A stretch of DNA of 64,000 nt from JACVRN01 sp036403815 (GCA_036403815.1 DASWQH010000063.1:1-64000); one strand, 5' to 3'; shown: positions 42,772 through 51,625, counted from the stretch's first letter. The notes: generated from the sequence alone by a model not told the origin. Numbers and translations are program-made.

Positions 42772-43133
42772 TCTTGCTTTCCTCCTGTTCCTGACATAAT
42801 ACGACTAACTGAAGTCCACCTGAAAGGAAGAGTTGAAGATTGCGAACGACGATTACAATCGCGTTAGTGGGTCAATTTAAAATTGAGTGTCGTGCATATT
42901 GGAACTCGCCGCCGCAGACGCAGAGGGGGCGCTGAGAAGACTAATTTAACTTTCCCTGCGTATCCTCTGTGGTGGTGAATCTCAACCTATCTTTCATTCA
43001 CCTTCAAATTGACTCACTATTCCTAATCTTTCGCATTATGTCAGTCGTCATGATGGTGGTATGATGCCTGCATCCCTTTAATTAGTAGAACCCCTTGGGT
43101 CTCCTCAAATTCTTCCTGGAGGTGATGTGAACT
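42772..43133. other. Intergenic region, 362 bp, with a decayed inverted repeat
   Basis: Between the divergent CocE and M13 genes. About 42909-42984 resembles the repeat at 1098-1196 (GCCGCAGACGCAGAG and a diverged GTGGTGGTGAATC mirror). The M13 ribosome site GGAGGTGAT lies at 43118-43126. No other feature was recognised. Confidence 0.5.
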
Positions 43134-45218
43134 ATGTTCTCTGTGTGGCGGCGTGTTTCAGTTCTCTTGTCGGTAGTTGCTCTGGTGACGTGCCTCATGG
43201 GACGTTCAGTATCCTTTACCAGTGCGCAGTCGAATGCTCAGGCCGATGCGACGCAAACCCTGCGTGGCTTCGATCTCTCAAGTCTGAATCGAGACGCTCA
43301 GGCGTGCCAGGACTTCAATCAGTTCGCCAATGGCGGATGGATAGCGAAGAATCCTGTTCCTCCGGCTTATTCCAGGTGGGGCAACTTCGATAAGCTCAGC
43401 GAGCAGAATCAGGAAGCGCTGCACCAGATTCTTGAAGGGTTGGTGCAGAACAAGAGTCTGGCAAAGGGCAGTAGCGATCAGAAGGTAGCGGATTTCTATG
43501 CGAGCTGCATGGACGAACCCTTGATTGAAAAGGGAGGTTTCAATCCGCTCGACTCTGAATTGAAACGCATCGAAGGGATACGCGATCTGGCGGGCGTAGA
43601 GAACCAGATAGCTCGTATGCACACGCTGAGAGTCCCTGTAGTCTTTGGCTTTGGCGCTGGGCAGGATTTCAAGAACTCCACCAGCGTGATTGCACAGGCC
43701 GTGCAGGGCGGGCTTGGCCTGCCCGACCGCGACTACTACACGAAAGACGATGCGCGCTCGAAGCAGACCCGTGACGAATACTTGAAGCACATAGCAAATA
43801 TGTTCGTGCTGCTAGGCGACAACCCGCAGGCTGCTCAGGCCGCCGCGCAAGCTGTGATGAGCATCGAGACGAAGCTTGCAGAGAACTCTTTAACACGCGA
43901 GCAGCGACGCCAGCCCGAATCCAATTATCACAAGATGAGCTTGAAGGAGTTGGCCGCATTGACGCCGCACTTCGACTGGTCACGCTTCTTCAAAGAGATA
44001 GACCTCGGCATGATTGATACCATCAACGTCGGCCAGCCGGACTTTTTCAAAGCGGTGGATAATCTGCTGACCACCGTTCCCGTCTCCGACTGGAAGACCT
44101 ATTTTCGCTGGCACCTGCTGAACTCTTCGGCAGCGACGCTCTCGGCCAAGTTTGTTCAGGAGGACTTCAACTTCAACGGCAAGTACCTGCAAGGCACACA
44201 GGAAATCCTGCCGCGCTGGAAGCGTTGCGTGGCGAGCACGGATCGCGCTCTCGGACAGGCATTAGGCCAGCTCTACATCAAGAAGACCTTCACCGCCGAA
44301 GCCAAAACACGCGCGCAGGAGATGGTCAAGAACCTAATCGCGGCGCTCAAAGACGATCTTTCAACCCTGAGCTGGATGAGCGACAAGACGCGTGTACGCG
44401 CTATCGCCAAACTGGAAGCGTTCGTGCGCAAGATTGGCTATCCAGACAAGTGGCGTGATTACGAAGCCCTGCAAATCTCGCGCGGCGCGTATTACAACAA
44501 CGCCGTCAACGCGGGCGCATTCGAGTTGAAGCGTAACCTGACCAAGATAGGCAAACCGCTGGACAGAACGGAGTGGGGCATGTCGCCTCCGACCGTCAAC
44601 GCTTACTACAATCCTTCTATGAATGAGATTGTTTTCCCTGCGGGCATCCTTCAGCCGCCCTTCTATGATTCGAACGCCGACGATGCCTTCAACTACGGCG
44701 GCATAGGTGCGGTCATAGGCCACGAGATGACGCACGGCTTCGACGATCAGGGCGCGAAGTTCGATGCAGACGGAAATCTTTTGAACTGGTGGACGCCGGA
44801 AGATTACGCTAAGTTCAAAGAGCGCACAGACTGTGTCGTCAAACAGTTCGACGCTTTCGAGGTAGAGCCGGGGCTTAATCAAATCGGCGCACGCGTCGTG
44901 GGCGAATCGGTCGCAGACCTCGGAGGCTTAACGGTCGCCTATGCTGCTTATCAAAAATCTCTTGAGGGCAAGCCACGTCCTCCAATCATAGCGGGCTTCA
45001 CGCCGGAGCAGCGTTTCTTTCTGGGATGGGCGCAAATCTGGGCGCAGAATATTCGACCCGAAGCGGCGCGATTGAGGGTCGCCACAGACCCGCACCCGCT
45101 TGGACGCTTCCGCGTCAACGGCCCGCTCTCGAACATGCCCCAGTTTGCGCAGGCATTCCAGTGCAAGACAGGCGACCCTATGGTTCGCCCACCTGAGAAG
45201 CGCTGCCAGATATGGTAG
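43134..45218 (+). CDS. Secreted M13-family metallopeptidase (neprilysin/PepO type)
   Basis: A zinc endopeptidase of small peptides. The signal is SVLLSVVALVTCLMG, ending near FTSAQS. H530 and H534 in GHEMTHGFDDQG give the HExxH zinc site, and E591 in VGESVADLGG is the third ligand. NAYYNPSMNEIVFPAGILQ is the substrate-binding block of the family. The N-terminal helical part (FNQFANGGWIAKNPVP) and the C-terminal CKTGDPMVRP are both typical, so it is complete. Length 694 is normal. It has a strong ribosome site, GGAGGTGAT, at 43118-43126. The gene ends 5 bp before an inverted repeat. Confidence 0.92.
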   Translation: MFSVWRRVSVLLSVVALVTCLMGRSVSFTSAQSNAQADATQTLRGFDLSSLNRDAQACQDFNQFANGGWIAKNPVPPAYSRWGNFDKLSEQNQEALHQILEGLVQNKSLAKGSSDQKVADFYASCMDEPLIEKGGFNPLDSELKRIEGIRDLAGVENQIARMHTLRVPVVFGFGAGQDFKNSTSVIAQAVQGGLGLPDRDYYTKDDARSKQTRDEYLKHIANMFVLLGDNPQAAQAAAQAVMSIETKLAENSLTREQRRQPESNYHKMSLKELAALTPHFDWSRFFKEIDLGMIDTINVGQPDFFKAVDNLLTTVPVSDWKTYFRWHLLNSSAATLSAKFVQEDFNFNGKYLQGTQEILPRWKRCVASTDRALGQALGQLYIKKTFTAEAKTRAQEMVKNLIAALKDDLSTLSWMSDKTRVRAIAKLEAFVRKIGYPDKWRDYEALQISRGAYYNNAVNAGAFELKRNLTKIGKPLDRTEWGMSPPTVNAYYNPSMNEIVFPAGILQPPFYDSNADDAFNYGGIGAVIGHEMTHGFDDQGAKFDADGNLLNWWTPEDYAKFKERTDCVVKQFDAFEVEPGLNQIGARVVGESVADLGGLTVAYAAYQKSLEGKPRPPIIAGFTPEQRFFLGWAQIWAQNIRPEAARLRVATDPHPLGRFRVNGPLSNMPQFAQAFQCKTGDPMVRPPEKRCQIW

Positions 45219-45222
45219 CGGA

Positions 45223-45309
45223 AGAAAAGAGGCTAGAGGTCAGAGGTTAGAGGCTAGTCGTTGACGCTCTTTTACTAACCTCTGACCTCTAGCCTCTGAC
45301 CTCTTTTCT
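45223..45309. repeat. Imperfect inverted repeat (GAGGTTAGAGG type) entering the iclR-like 3' end
   Basis: AGAAAAGAGGCTAGAGGTCAGAGGTTAG-like sequence is mirrored on the right, with one extra GACCTCT unit inserted. It lies between convergent genes. The stop codon of the IclR gene (45289-45291) is inside the right arm. The perfect relative is at 37642-37715. Confidence 0.8.
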
Positions 45310-46155
45310 GCGGCTGCCAAGCTGCGCGGAGAGCTTGAGGGCGGCGGAGCGTACGATGCCTGCGACGACCGGCAGGTAGTCGTCATGTAGCTGGCTGACG
45401 GTTGCGCTGACGCCAAGGCTCGCGACCACCTCGCCGCTCGCGGCCATGACTGGCGCAGCCACACAACGCACACCCATAGCCGACTCTTCATCGTCAACCG
45501 CAAACCCGCGCTCGCGCGTGCGCGCAAGCTCGTCGTAGAGCTGCGGCATTCTCTGAATTGATTTAGGCGTCACTGTGCTGGCAGGATTGTTCGCCACTAT
45601 CTCGCGTATGTCGTGCGCGTCCAGTTGGCAGATGAGCGCTTTGCCGACGGCTGTTACCTGCGGCGGCATACGCCTTCCTATCCAGATAGCCATCTTGATG
45701 AAGCCGGGCGATTCTATGCGCTCGACGTAGACGGCTGCACCGTGATCCAGTATAGCCAGGTGCGCTCCCAATCTTGTGCGCTCCACTATCTGCCTCAGAT
45801 ACGGCATCGCCACCTCTCTAAGCTCCATGCCCTGCATCGCCTGCCCGCCCAGTGTGAGCAGCCGCGTGCCAAGCGTGTGATGGCCTGTCAACGCATCTCT
45901 ACGCACATAGCCGCGCCGTACGAGCGTACGCAACAGATAACTCATGGTGCTTTTGGGGACGTGTGCGCGGCGGCTCAAGTCAGAAGTAGTCAAGCCCTGT
46001 CGCTTCTCTGCGAGCAACTCCAAAACGGTGAGCGCACGCTCGACCGAAGTCACCTGCGACCGCTCCGGTGCGCTCTTCACAGTCTTTGAAGCTTCGTTAC
46101 CAGACTTCGGTGCCGCCCTCTCCCTTGTTCCCTGCTTGGCTACCTTTCCAGTCAC
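45289..46155 (-). CDS. IclR-family transcriptional regulator
   Basis: DNA-binding repressor or activator responding to a small organic acid. After a charged 35-residue leader comes the winged helix (VTSVERALTVLELLAEKRQG, LSRRAHVPKSTMSYLLRTLV) and the GAF-like effector domain (LGAHLAILDHGAAVYVERIE, MPPQVTAVGKALI, GFAVDDEESAMGVRCVAAPV). Length 288 is normal. The last five codons lie in an intergenic palindrome, so the C-terminus probably changed when the repeat inserted. It is divergent from the isocitrate-lyase-like gene, as IclR controls the glyoxylate genes in Escherichia coli. Confidence 0.88.
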   Translation of the reverse strand: MTGKVAKQGTRERAAPKSGNEASKTVKSAPERSQVTSVERALTVLELLAEKRQGLTTSDLSRRAHVPKSTMSYLLRTLVRRGYVRRDALTGHHTLGTRLLTLGGQAMQGMELREVAMPYLRQIVERTRLGAHLAILDHGAAVYVERIESPGFIKMAIWIGRRMPPQVTAVGKALICQLDAHDIREIVANNPASTVTPKSIQRMPQLYDELARTRERGFAVDDEESAMGVRCVAAPVMAASGEVVASLGVSATVSQLHDDYLPVVAGIVRSAALKLSAQLGSRRKEVRG

Positions 46156-46194
46156 GTATGAACTCCTCCATTCCGACTTTTCCCGGACATATTA

Positions 46195-46314
46195 CTGTTC
46201 CATATCGTGAACAGCTAAAATATGAAGACAAACTGCAAAGAGCCTGAATTTGCTTATAAAGGGATTATAGCCGACAACTATTTCAATTTCACGCTTTATT
46301 CCGCTGTTCGGAAT
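46195..46314. promoter_or_regulatory. Candidate operators between iclR-like and isocitrate-lyase-like genes
   Basis: Two dyads lie in the shared 286-bp control region: ATTCCG-CTGTT-CGGAAT (46298-46314), a perfect 6-bp arm palindrome, and CTGTTC...GAACAG (46195-46214), close to the iclR start. IclR proteins bind short TTCC/GGAA-type palindromes. The elements share GTTCGGAAT-like text, and GTTCGGAATC recurs at 46398. Binding is inferred. Confidence 0.4.
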
Positions 46315-46441
46315 AGCGAACAACCTCTTGCCTCGTGTTGACGGATAATGTACAAGCATCCAGATTAATTCGAGCACGCCTTCGCTAAACAAGAGAGTTC
46401 GGAATCAGCACGGATTGTTTCCGAGGGAGAGGTCTGTCTTT

Positions 46442-47314
46442 ATGCAAGCCGTCATTGGGAAGAGAGAGCAATTGAGCGAGCGACATTATAACACCGCGCC
46501 GAAAGAGTTCGACGCAGGCAGGGATTTACCAGAAGGGTTCATGGATTTCGTCCTGCCGTTCCATCAACGGTTGACGCCGCGACAGCAGGAGTTCATTCAA
46601 AAGCTGGTCGCGGCTCGCCTCGCTGCGGATTGTATGGGTGTGCCGACCATCCTCGTCGCGAGCACGGATGCCAACGGCGCTGGCCTGCTGACGAGCGACA
46701 TAGACGAGCGCGACCGTGAGTTCCTGACAGGTGGAAGAACGGTCGAAGGCTTCTTCCACGTTCGCGAGGGGTTGGAGCAGGTGATAGCGCGCGGACTCGC
46801 TTATGCGCCCTACGCAGACATGATCTGGTGCGAGACATCTGAGCCGAATCTGGAAGAGGCGCGCCGTTTTGCCGAAGCGATTCACGCAAAGTTTCCGGGC
46901 AAGCTACTGGCCTACAACTGCTCGCCGTCTTTCAACTGGAAGAAGAAGCTGGACGATTGCCAGATTGCACGCTTCCAGAGAGCACTGGCCGCGCTTGGCT
47001 ACAAGTTCCAGTTCATCACGCTCGCGGGCTTCCATGCGCTCAACCTGAGCATGTTCGAGCTGGCGAGTGATTACAGGGAGCGCGCCATGACGGCCTATTC
47101 CGTCCTGCAAGAGCGCGAGTTCGAGCGCGAGCAGAGGGACGGCTACCGCGCCGTCAAGCATCAGGCTTTCGTCGGCACAGGATATTTCGACGCCGTTTCG
47201 CAGGTCATCAGCGGCGGCACATCCTCTACGACCGCTCTCAACGGCTCGACCGAGGCCGAGCAGTTCGCGGCAGAGACGAAAGCCACGCTTGCAGAAGTAG
47301 CAGTGTCCGGTTAA
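46442..47314 (+). CDS. Isocitrate lyase C-terminal half with a malate-synthase-like N-terminus; probable fusion remnant
   Basis: From residue 53 the protein closely follows isocitrate lyase from its mid-point to the end: QKLVAARLAADCMGVPTILV, TSDIDERDREFLTGGRT, VEGFFHVREGLEQVIARGLA, WCETSEPNLEEARRF, YNCSPSFNWKKKLDD and GTGYFDAVSQVISGG. The first half of that enzyme, with the KKCGH catalytic loop, is absent. The conserved Arg of VARTDA is Ser (S74), and length is 290 against about 430. Residues 22-52 (DLPEGFMDFVLPFHQR, LTPRQQEF) resemble instead the start of malate synthase A. It is unlikely to be an active lyase. GAGGGAGAGG precedes the ATG at 46442. It is divergent from an IclR gene. Confidence 0.75.
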   Translation: MQAVIGKREQLSERHYNTAPKEFDAGRDLPEGFMDFVLPFHQRLTPRQQEFIQKLVAARLAADCMGVPTILVASTDANGAGLLTSDIDERDREFLTGGRTVEGFFHVREGLEQVIARGLAYAPYADMIWCETSEPNLEEARRFAEAIHAKFPGKLLAYNCSPSFNWKKKLDDCQIARFQRALAALGYKFQFITLAGFHALNLSMFELASDYRERAMTAYSVLQEREFEREQRDGYRAVKHQAFVGTGYFDAVSQVISGGTSSTTALNGSTEAEQFAAETKATLAEVAVSG

Positions 47315-47378
47315 GTGAACGCGAATAGGAGCAGAGGTCACAAGTCCTCTGCTCCTATTGCTGACTTTGCTGCGGGAA

Positions 47379-48413
47379 TTACTGCGATGCACCTAAGACA
47401 TCATTGTTGCGGATTGTTTTCCCGGAAGATGGCGCGCTTCGGTTGCCGCGTATCTGTGAGAGCTTCACCCACTCGTCGTCCGAATCTTCGTAGCCGTAGA
47501 AATGAACCCTGTATCTTCCTCTTCCGGCATCTATGATGCGGGCTTTATACCAGTCGCCTTCAGAGTAGACTTCGACGCGCGACCCCACTCTTTGATCGGC
47601 TCGGCTTGCAGCCCCTGCCAGGATCGTTTGCGGCTCGAACTTTCCGGTTAAGAGGAAGGACGCGGTCTGCTGCTCTGCAAACGACATGTCGCTCTTTATC
47701 TCGCGCCCCAGCTCGTTGAATGTAATCTCTCCGTTGCCGTCCGTGTCTATGTAGGCGCGACCGCGCAGGCCAGCCAGCAAGGTTTCAGTGAACGTCCAGT
47801 TGCCCGTAGAAAGCTTGTCTGACGTGGCGGAGGTGTAGACGGCATAAGAGATGTTGCTGCGCCGCGCACGCACGGCGTTGGCAAGAGCGCCTGAGTAACA
47901 GCAGTCAGCCGTCAGGAAAGCGCTCGATCCTTTGAAGTAACGCTCGATGGTGGCAGGAATCGAATCCACAGCCCAGCCCGGATTGTCTTCATCATTCGCA
48001 TCGTAGCTGGCGAAATAGGCTCTGCCGCTATCATTCTTGTAGCCGTGCCCGGTGTAGTATAGAAACAGCGTGTCGCCCTCCTGCGTTTTAGATAAGAGCG
48101 ACCTTAGCTCGCTCTGAATCCTGCGCGTGGTGGCCGCTCTATCCTGCAAGTAGACTATTTGTGAATCGGGCACGCCCTGCTCACGGAAGAACCTGACCAA
48201 CTCTCTGTCGCGCCTGTTCTCCTGCGGGAACGATTCAAAAGTCTCCTTGTCTTTCCACTGCAATGTCCCTACTACAAAGACCCATGTCCTTTGCGGCTGC
48301 CAGTTTCTTTCTTGAGCCTGCGTTGCGGGCGTCGCCACGGTGACCAGCCACAGCAAGGCGAAAAGCAGCTTGATGGGGAGCAATCCCCTGATGCCTTTAG
48401 ATAATCGTCTCAT
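47379..48413 (-). CDS. Secreted metacaspase-like protein with EF-hand and Tudor-like C-terminal domain
   Basis: A caspase-fold cysteine peptidase. The signal peptide is PIKLLFALLWLVTVATPATQA. The p20 domain (about 40-215) has the dyad H123 in YYTGHGYKND and C172 in TADCCYSG (C171 adjacent), with D170 before it. A canonical calcium loop follows at 223-234 (DTDGNGEITFNE). Residues about 276-322 form a small barrel, GSRVEVYSEGDWYKARIIDA and YRVHFYGYEDSDDEWVKL, of Tudor or agenet type. Metacaspases cleave after Arg or Lys and often need calcium, which the EF-hand would fit. Most bacterial ones lack that tail. It is convergent with the isocitrate-lyase-like gene. Confidence 0.85.
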   Translation of the reverse strand: MRRLSKGIRGLLPIKLLFALLWLVTVATPATQAQERNWQPQRTWVFVVGTLQWKDKETFESFPQENRRDRELVRFFREQGVPDSQIVYLQDRAATTRRIQSELRSLLSKTQEGDTLFLYYTGHGYKNDSGRAYFASYDANDEDNPGWAVDSIPATIERYFKGSSAFLTADCCYSGALANAVRARRSNISYAVYTSATSDKLSTGNWTFTETLLAGLRGRAYIDTDGNGEITFNELGREIKSDMSFAEQQTASFLLTGKFEPQTILAGAASRADQRVGSRVEVYSEGDWYKARIIDAGRGRYRVHFYGYEDSDDEWVKLSQIRGNRSAPSSGKTIRNNDVLGASQ

Positions 48414-48646
48414 ACCAGATAGGCCCTCGTTCCCTCTATTCGATTGGTCTTTCCAGTTTTCCTTCTATACGAAGGATGCATTAAAGCAGACAATACGGAC
48501 GCATACGGGCGAAAAGCTTCGCTCTTGGATTAAGCGACGCGAGGGCGTCCTCTTTTTGCAAAGAGATTGCCGTAATCGAGGCTTTGAGCGCAAACTGCTA
48601 TTGAGGTATATAATCCCGGAGCCTTTTCGAGCGAGGACTTTTCGGC

Positions 48647-49168
48647 ATGGATAATCTGGAGACTCTGCAAGAGTTGTTTCGGCACATGGAGTGGGCTGAT
48701 GCAAAGGTCTGGACTGCTGCGCTTGCACGGCCAGAGGCGATTGAGGATTCCAATCTAAAGGAGCGCCTTTATCACATACACTTAGTTCAGCGAGCATTCC
48801 TGAAGGTCTGGAGAGGTGAGCCTCTTAAGCCGCATGCTTCTACAAGCTTCCCTGACATCGCAAGTCTTTTACGCTGGGGACATGAAAACTACTCTGAATT
48901 TAATGAATATACCAGTGGCCTTGCGGCTATGGATTTAGAGAGGCCAATCGTCATGCCGTGGATTGAGATGTTCGAGGCGCGGCTGGGGCGAAAGGCAGAG
49001 GCTCCCACGTTTCATGAAACGCTGCTACAGGTAGCTATGCATAGCACATATCATAGAGGGCAGGTGAACACTAGACTGCGCGAACTCGGAAGCGAGCCGC
49101 CTCTGACGGATTTCATCGCCTGGGTCTGGAGCGGCAAGCCGCAGCCCGGTTGGCCTGCGCCGGTCTGA
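48647..49168 (+). CDS. DinB-family protein
   Basis: A four-helix-bundle metal-binding protein of the DinB/YfiT superfamily, often a thiol-dependent transferase or of unknown role. Metal ligands by position are H43 or H45 in LYHIHLVQ, and H132 and H136 in MHSTYHRGQVNTRLRELG, the typical HxxxHRGQ motif. Length 173 is normal. It stands alone with ordinary spacing, and no ribosome site is outstanding. Substrate cannot be named. Confidence 0.85.
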   Translation: MDNLETLQELFRHMEWADAKVWTAALARPEAIEDSNLKERLYHIHLVQRAFLKVWRGEPLKPHASTSFPDIASLLRWGHENYSEFNEYTSGLAAMDLERPIVMPWIEMFEARLGRKAEAPTFHETLLQVAMHSTYHRGQVNTRLRELGSEPPLTDFIAWVWSGKPQPGWPAPV

Positions 49169-49257
49169 AGAAGCCTGCACGAGTCGCAGCCCCGTTGGCG
49201 CTTACAAAGATTCCTGATTGATAGAAGACTTTATGCTCATAGTACGGAGGAACGACC

Positions 49258-49647
49258 ATGAATGTTGAGCTTTCCGAGTTGAAGGAAAATATCTCTCAGT
49301 TGTCGGATGAAGAGTTGTTGAAGGTGATCGGCGACGGTGCTTCACAGTACCGCAAAGAAGCGCTTGATTATGCCAGAGCAGAAATAGCCAGACGCGGCCT
49401 TGAAGCGGACGCAGCGGCAAACAGCATCAGATGCGCCAAATGCGCGGGCATCATGGAGGAAGGCTTCGTACCGGATCGCGGCCATTTTGAGGTTGTTCAG
49501 CCTGCGCGTTGGGTCGAGGGAAAGCCCGAAAAGTCTTTCTGGACGGGGACGAAAACAGGAGATAAAAGAGAGGCCAGAATCCACGCCTATCGCTGTGCCT
49601 CATGCGGCTACATGGAATTCTATGCTATTGAAGAGACTTCAGAATGA
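49258..49647 (+). CDS. Small zinc-ribbon protein
   Basis: Not assigned to a family. The N-terminal half is helical (LKENISQLSDEELLKVIGDG, DYARAEIARRGL). The C-terminal half holds two cysteine pairs, C..C in RCAKCAGIM and C..C in YRCASCGYME, the classic zinc-ribbon pattern, with a stretch of 48 residues between them. 129 residues, no signal peptide. Its 3' end overlaps the recQ-like 3' end by 23 bp on the opposite strand. Zinc-ribbon partners of this size often sense or bind nucleic acid, but nothing here fixes it. Confidence 0.6.
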   Translation: MNVELSELKENISQLSDEELLKVIGDGASQYRKEALDYARAEIARRGLEADAAANSIRCAKCAGIMEEGFVPDRGHFEVVQPARWVEGKPEKSFWTGTKTGDKREARIHAYRCASCGYMEFYAIEETSE

Positions 49648-51343
49648 CGAACTCTTTCCTGAACTTTCGCACTTCGCCATCAGGGAATTCGACCGTCACC
49701 TTATTGTCTTCAACCTCTTTCACACGCCCCGCGCCGTATTGCGGCAGCGACACCTTGTCTCCCTTTGACAATTCCGTTTGCGCGCGTCTTTCTACTGAAG
49801 CATGATTGGCTTCCCGCGCGCGAAGCTTCTCGCCTGAAGCGCCCCTTTCTGTTCTTCCGGTCAGCCCCAACTTTTCTTCAAGCGGGTGCAGGCAGTTGTC
49901 GCAAGCGCCGCAACGTTCCCTCTCCATCTGCTCGCCAAAATAATCGTGCAGCAATTGCCAGCGGCACGCGGCGCTCTGGCCGTAGAGCATCATGCGCTCA
50001 AGCTTTTCCCTATCCTTGGCGCTCTTCTCTTCCGAGCGGCGCGCGAGTTCTTCCAGCTCCTCACGTTTCACATCGCGCCGCCGGAGGCTAAAGCGGCTGC
50101 CTCTCAGCTCGCGCGAGAGTCCGAGTTCCTTCAACATAGACAGGATGACGCGCACTTTAGTCTTCGCCACCATGTTCGCCTCTTCCTGTATGCGTTGAAG
50201 CGTTGCGGGTTCAACGTCCGCGCCCAAAGATTCCAGCGCATTGTAAACTGCCAGGATGTCGTTGAACTTCGGGTGCTTGCCGCCCAGAAAGAACTGCTGC
50301 GTGCGACGGTCGTCGAGTTGAAAGAAGAGAATACAGCGCGCTCGCAAACCATCGCGCCCCGCGCGGCCAGACTCCTGATAATAAGCTTCGAGCGAGCCGG
50401 GCATCTGGTAATGAACTACGAAGCGTATGTCGGGCTTGTCTATGCCCATGCCGAAGGCGTTGGTGGCGATGATGGTTTTCAGCTCTCCGGCCATGAAGCG
50501 CTCCTGAGTCTCTTTGCGCTCGGACGCGCTCAAGCGCCCGTGATACTTCGCCACAGGAAATTCAAAAGTCTCCAGCCATTCGGTGAGCGCTTCCACAGTC
50601 TTGACGGTCGCAGCGTAGATTAACCCCGTGCCTTCAATCTCGCGCAGCAGTCGAAGAAGTGCCGCGCGCTTTTCAGCTTCGTTCGTGACGCGCAGGACTT
50701 CATAGCCAAGGTTCTGACGATAGATGCCCGTGTTGATGATGCTGAGGCTCCCTAAATCTAACTGCTTCTCTATATCTTCGGTCACTTCGGGCGTGGCGGT
50801 CGCCGTCAGCGCCAGCACAGGAGGCGATTGGAGCGTCTTTATAGCAGCGCCGAGCGAAAGATACGCCGGACGAAAATCGTGCCCCCATTCCGAGATGCAG
50901 TGGGCTTCGTCAATGACCACGAAATCAAGACGCTTGTCGCGCAAAGATTTGAGAAATTCCTGATCCGTGAAGCGCTCCGGCGTGGTAAAGATAAACTCGC
51001 TCTCGTTATCTTCTATCTGCGACAGGTTCTCTTCGTGCTCGCTGACGGTGAGAGAGCTATTGAGCTGCGCGGCGTCAAGCCCTGCATCTTCCAGCTTGTC
51101 CACCTGATCCTTCATCAAAGAGATGAGCGGAGAGATGATGATGGTCGTGCCCGGCAGATGCAGCGCCGGAAGTTGATAACAGAGCGACTTGCCCGCGCCC
51201 GTAGGCATAATGGCGAGCGTGTTCCGGCCTTCAAGGACTGAGCGTATAACCTCTGCCTGTCCGGGTCTAAGCTTTTCAAGACCGAACACGTCAGCAAGCG
51301 TTCGCTTCATCTTCGTCAATTCCTGCGTGACTTTTGCAATCAT
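49625..51343 (-). CDS. recQ: RecQ-family ATP-dependent DNA helicase, short form
   Basis: Unwinds DNA 3' to 5'. The two RecA-like domains are complete: motif I IMPTGAGKSLCYQLP, motif II VIDEAHCISEWGHDFRP, motif III LALTATATPEV, motif V IATNAFGMGIDKPDIRFVVH and motif VI YYQESGRAGRDG. The zinc subdomain (ERCGACDNCLHP) follows. The usual RQC winged helix and HRDC domain seem absent; instead the last 45 residues form a KOW/DUF3553-like barrel (GDKVSLPQYGAGRVKEV). The ATG at 51343 is chosen over the open frame to 51415, because the extra codons come from repeat DNA. Confidence 0.88.
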   Translation of the reverse strand: MIAKVTQELTKMKRTLADVFGLEKLRPGQAEVIRSVLEGRNTLAIMPTGAGKSLCYQLPALHLPGTTIIISPLISLMKDQVDKLEDAGLDAAQLNSSLTVSEHEENLSQIEDNESEFIFTTPERFTDQEFLKSLRDKRLDFVVIDEAHCISEWGHDFRPAYLSLGAAIKTLQSPPVLALTATATPEVTEDIEKQLDLGSLSIINTGIYRQNLGYEVLRVTNEAEKRAALLRLLREIEGTGLIYAATVKTVEALTEWLETFEFPVAKYHGRLSASERKETQERFMAGELKTIIATNAFGMGIDKPDIRFVVHYQMPGSLEAYYQESGRAGRDGLRARCILFFQLDDRRTQQFFLGGKHPKFNDILAVYNALESLGADVEPATLQRIQEEANMVAKTKVRVILSMLKELGLSRELRGSRFSLRRRDVKREELEELARRSEEKSAKDREKLERMMLYGQSAACRWQLLHDYFGEQMERERCGACDNCLHPLEEKLGLTGRTERGASGEKLRAREANHASVERRAQTELSKGDKVSLPQYGAGRVKEVEDNKVTVEFPDGEVRKFRKEFVILKSLQ

Positions 51344-51390
51344 CAACCCTCGCGAATTTCTCTCTGCTTTAGCTTCAGTTAATAAAGTTG

Positions 51391-51500
51391 AATCCCGCCA
51401 GAGACGACTGAGCATATCTCCAATCGTCCTCGGCGGGACTCATTGCTTTTCTTTATACCTCATTCCTGATGTTAAAGCACTGGGCTATTGTTATAAAGTC
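51391..51500. repeat. Decayed GTCCCGTAGGGAC-type element (copy 3)
   Basis: GAATCCCGCCAGAGACGACTGAGC, ATCGTCCTCGGCGGGACTC and AAGCACTGGGCTATT are recognisable remnants of the central and right arms of the 11617 element, at half its length and with altered cores. It lies just upstream of the recQ-like start. Confidence 0.65.
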
Positions 51501-51527
51501 CTCACGTACCAAGTAGCAGTCCAAACA

Positions 51528-51625
51528 GAGGAGAAAGATAAACCACTAAATGACACGAAGCAGCACGAAAGACAGATTCTTTTCGTGTCCTTTAGTGTGA
51601 TTTAGTGGTTTCTTCTTCCTCTGCT
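51528..51625. repeat. Inverted repeat (AAACCACTAAATGACACGAAG type)
   Basis: CAGAGGAGAAAGATAAACCACTAAA is mirrored by TTTAGTGGTTTCTTCTTCCTCTG with gaps, and an inner GACACGAA/TTCGTGTC pair exists. It fills the gap between the recQ-like promoter side and the hybrid kinase. It shares CACGAAGCAGCAC with 23763. Confidence 0.7.

Noticed and set aside
46415..46441. Upstream TTG start for the isocitrate-lyase-like gene
   Set aside because: The ATG at 46442 has a much better ribosome site (GAGGGAGAGG) at the right distance.
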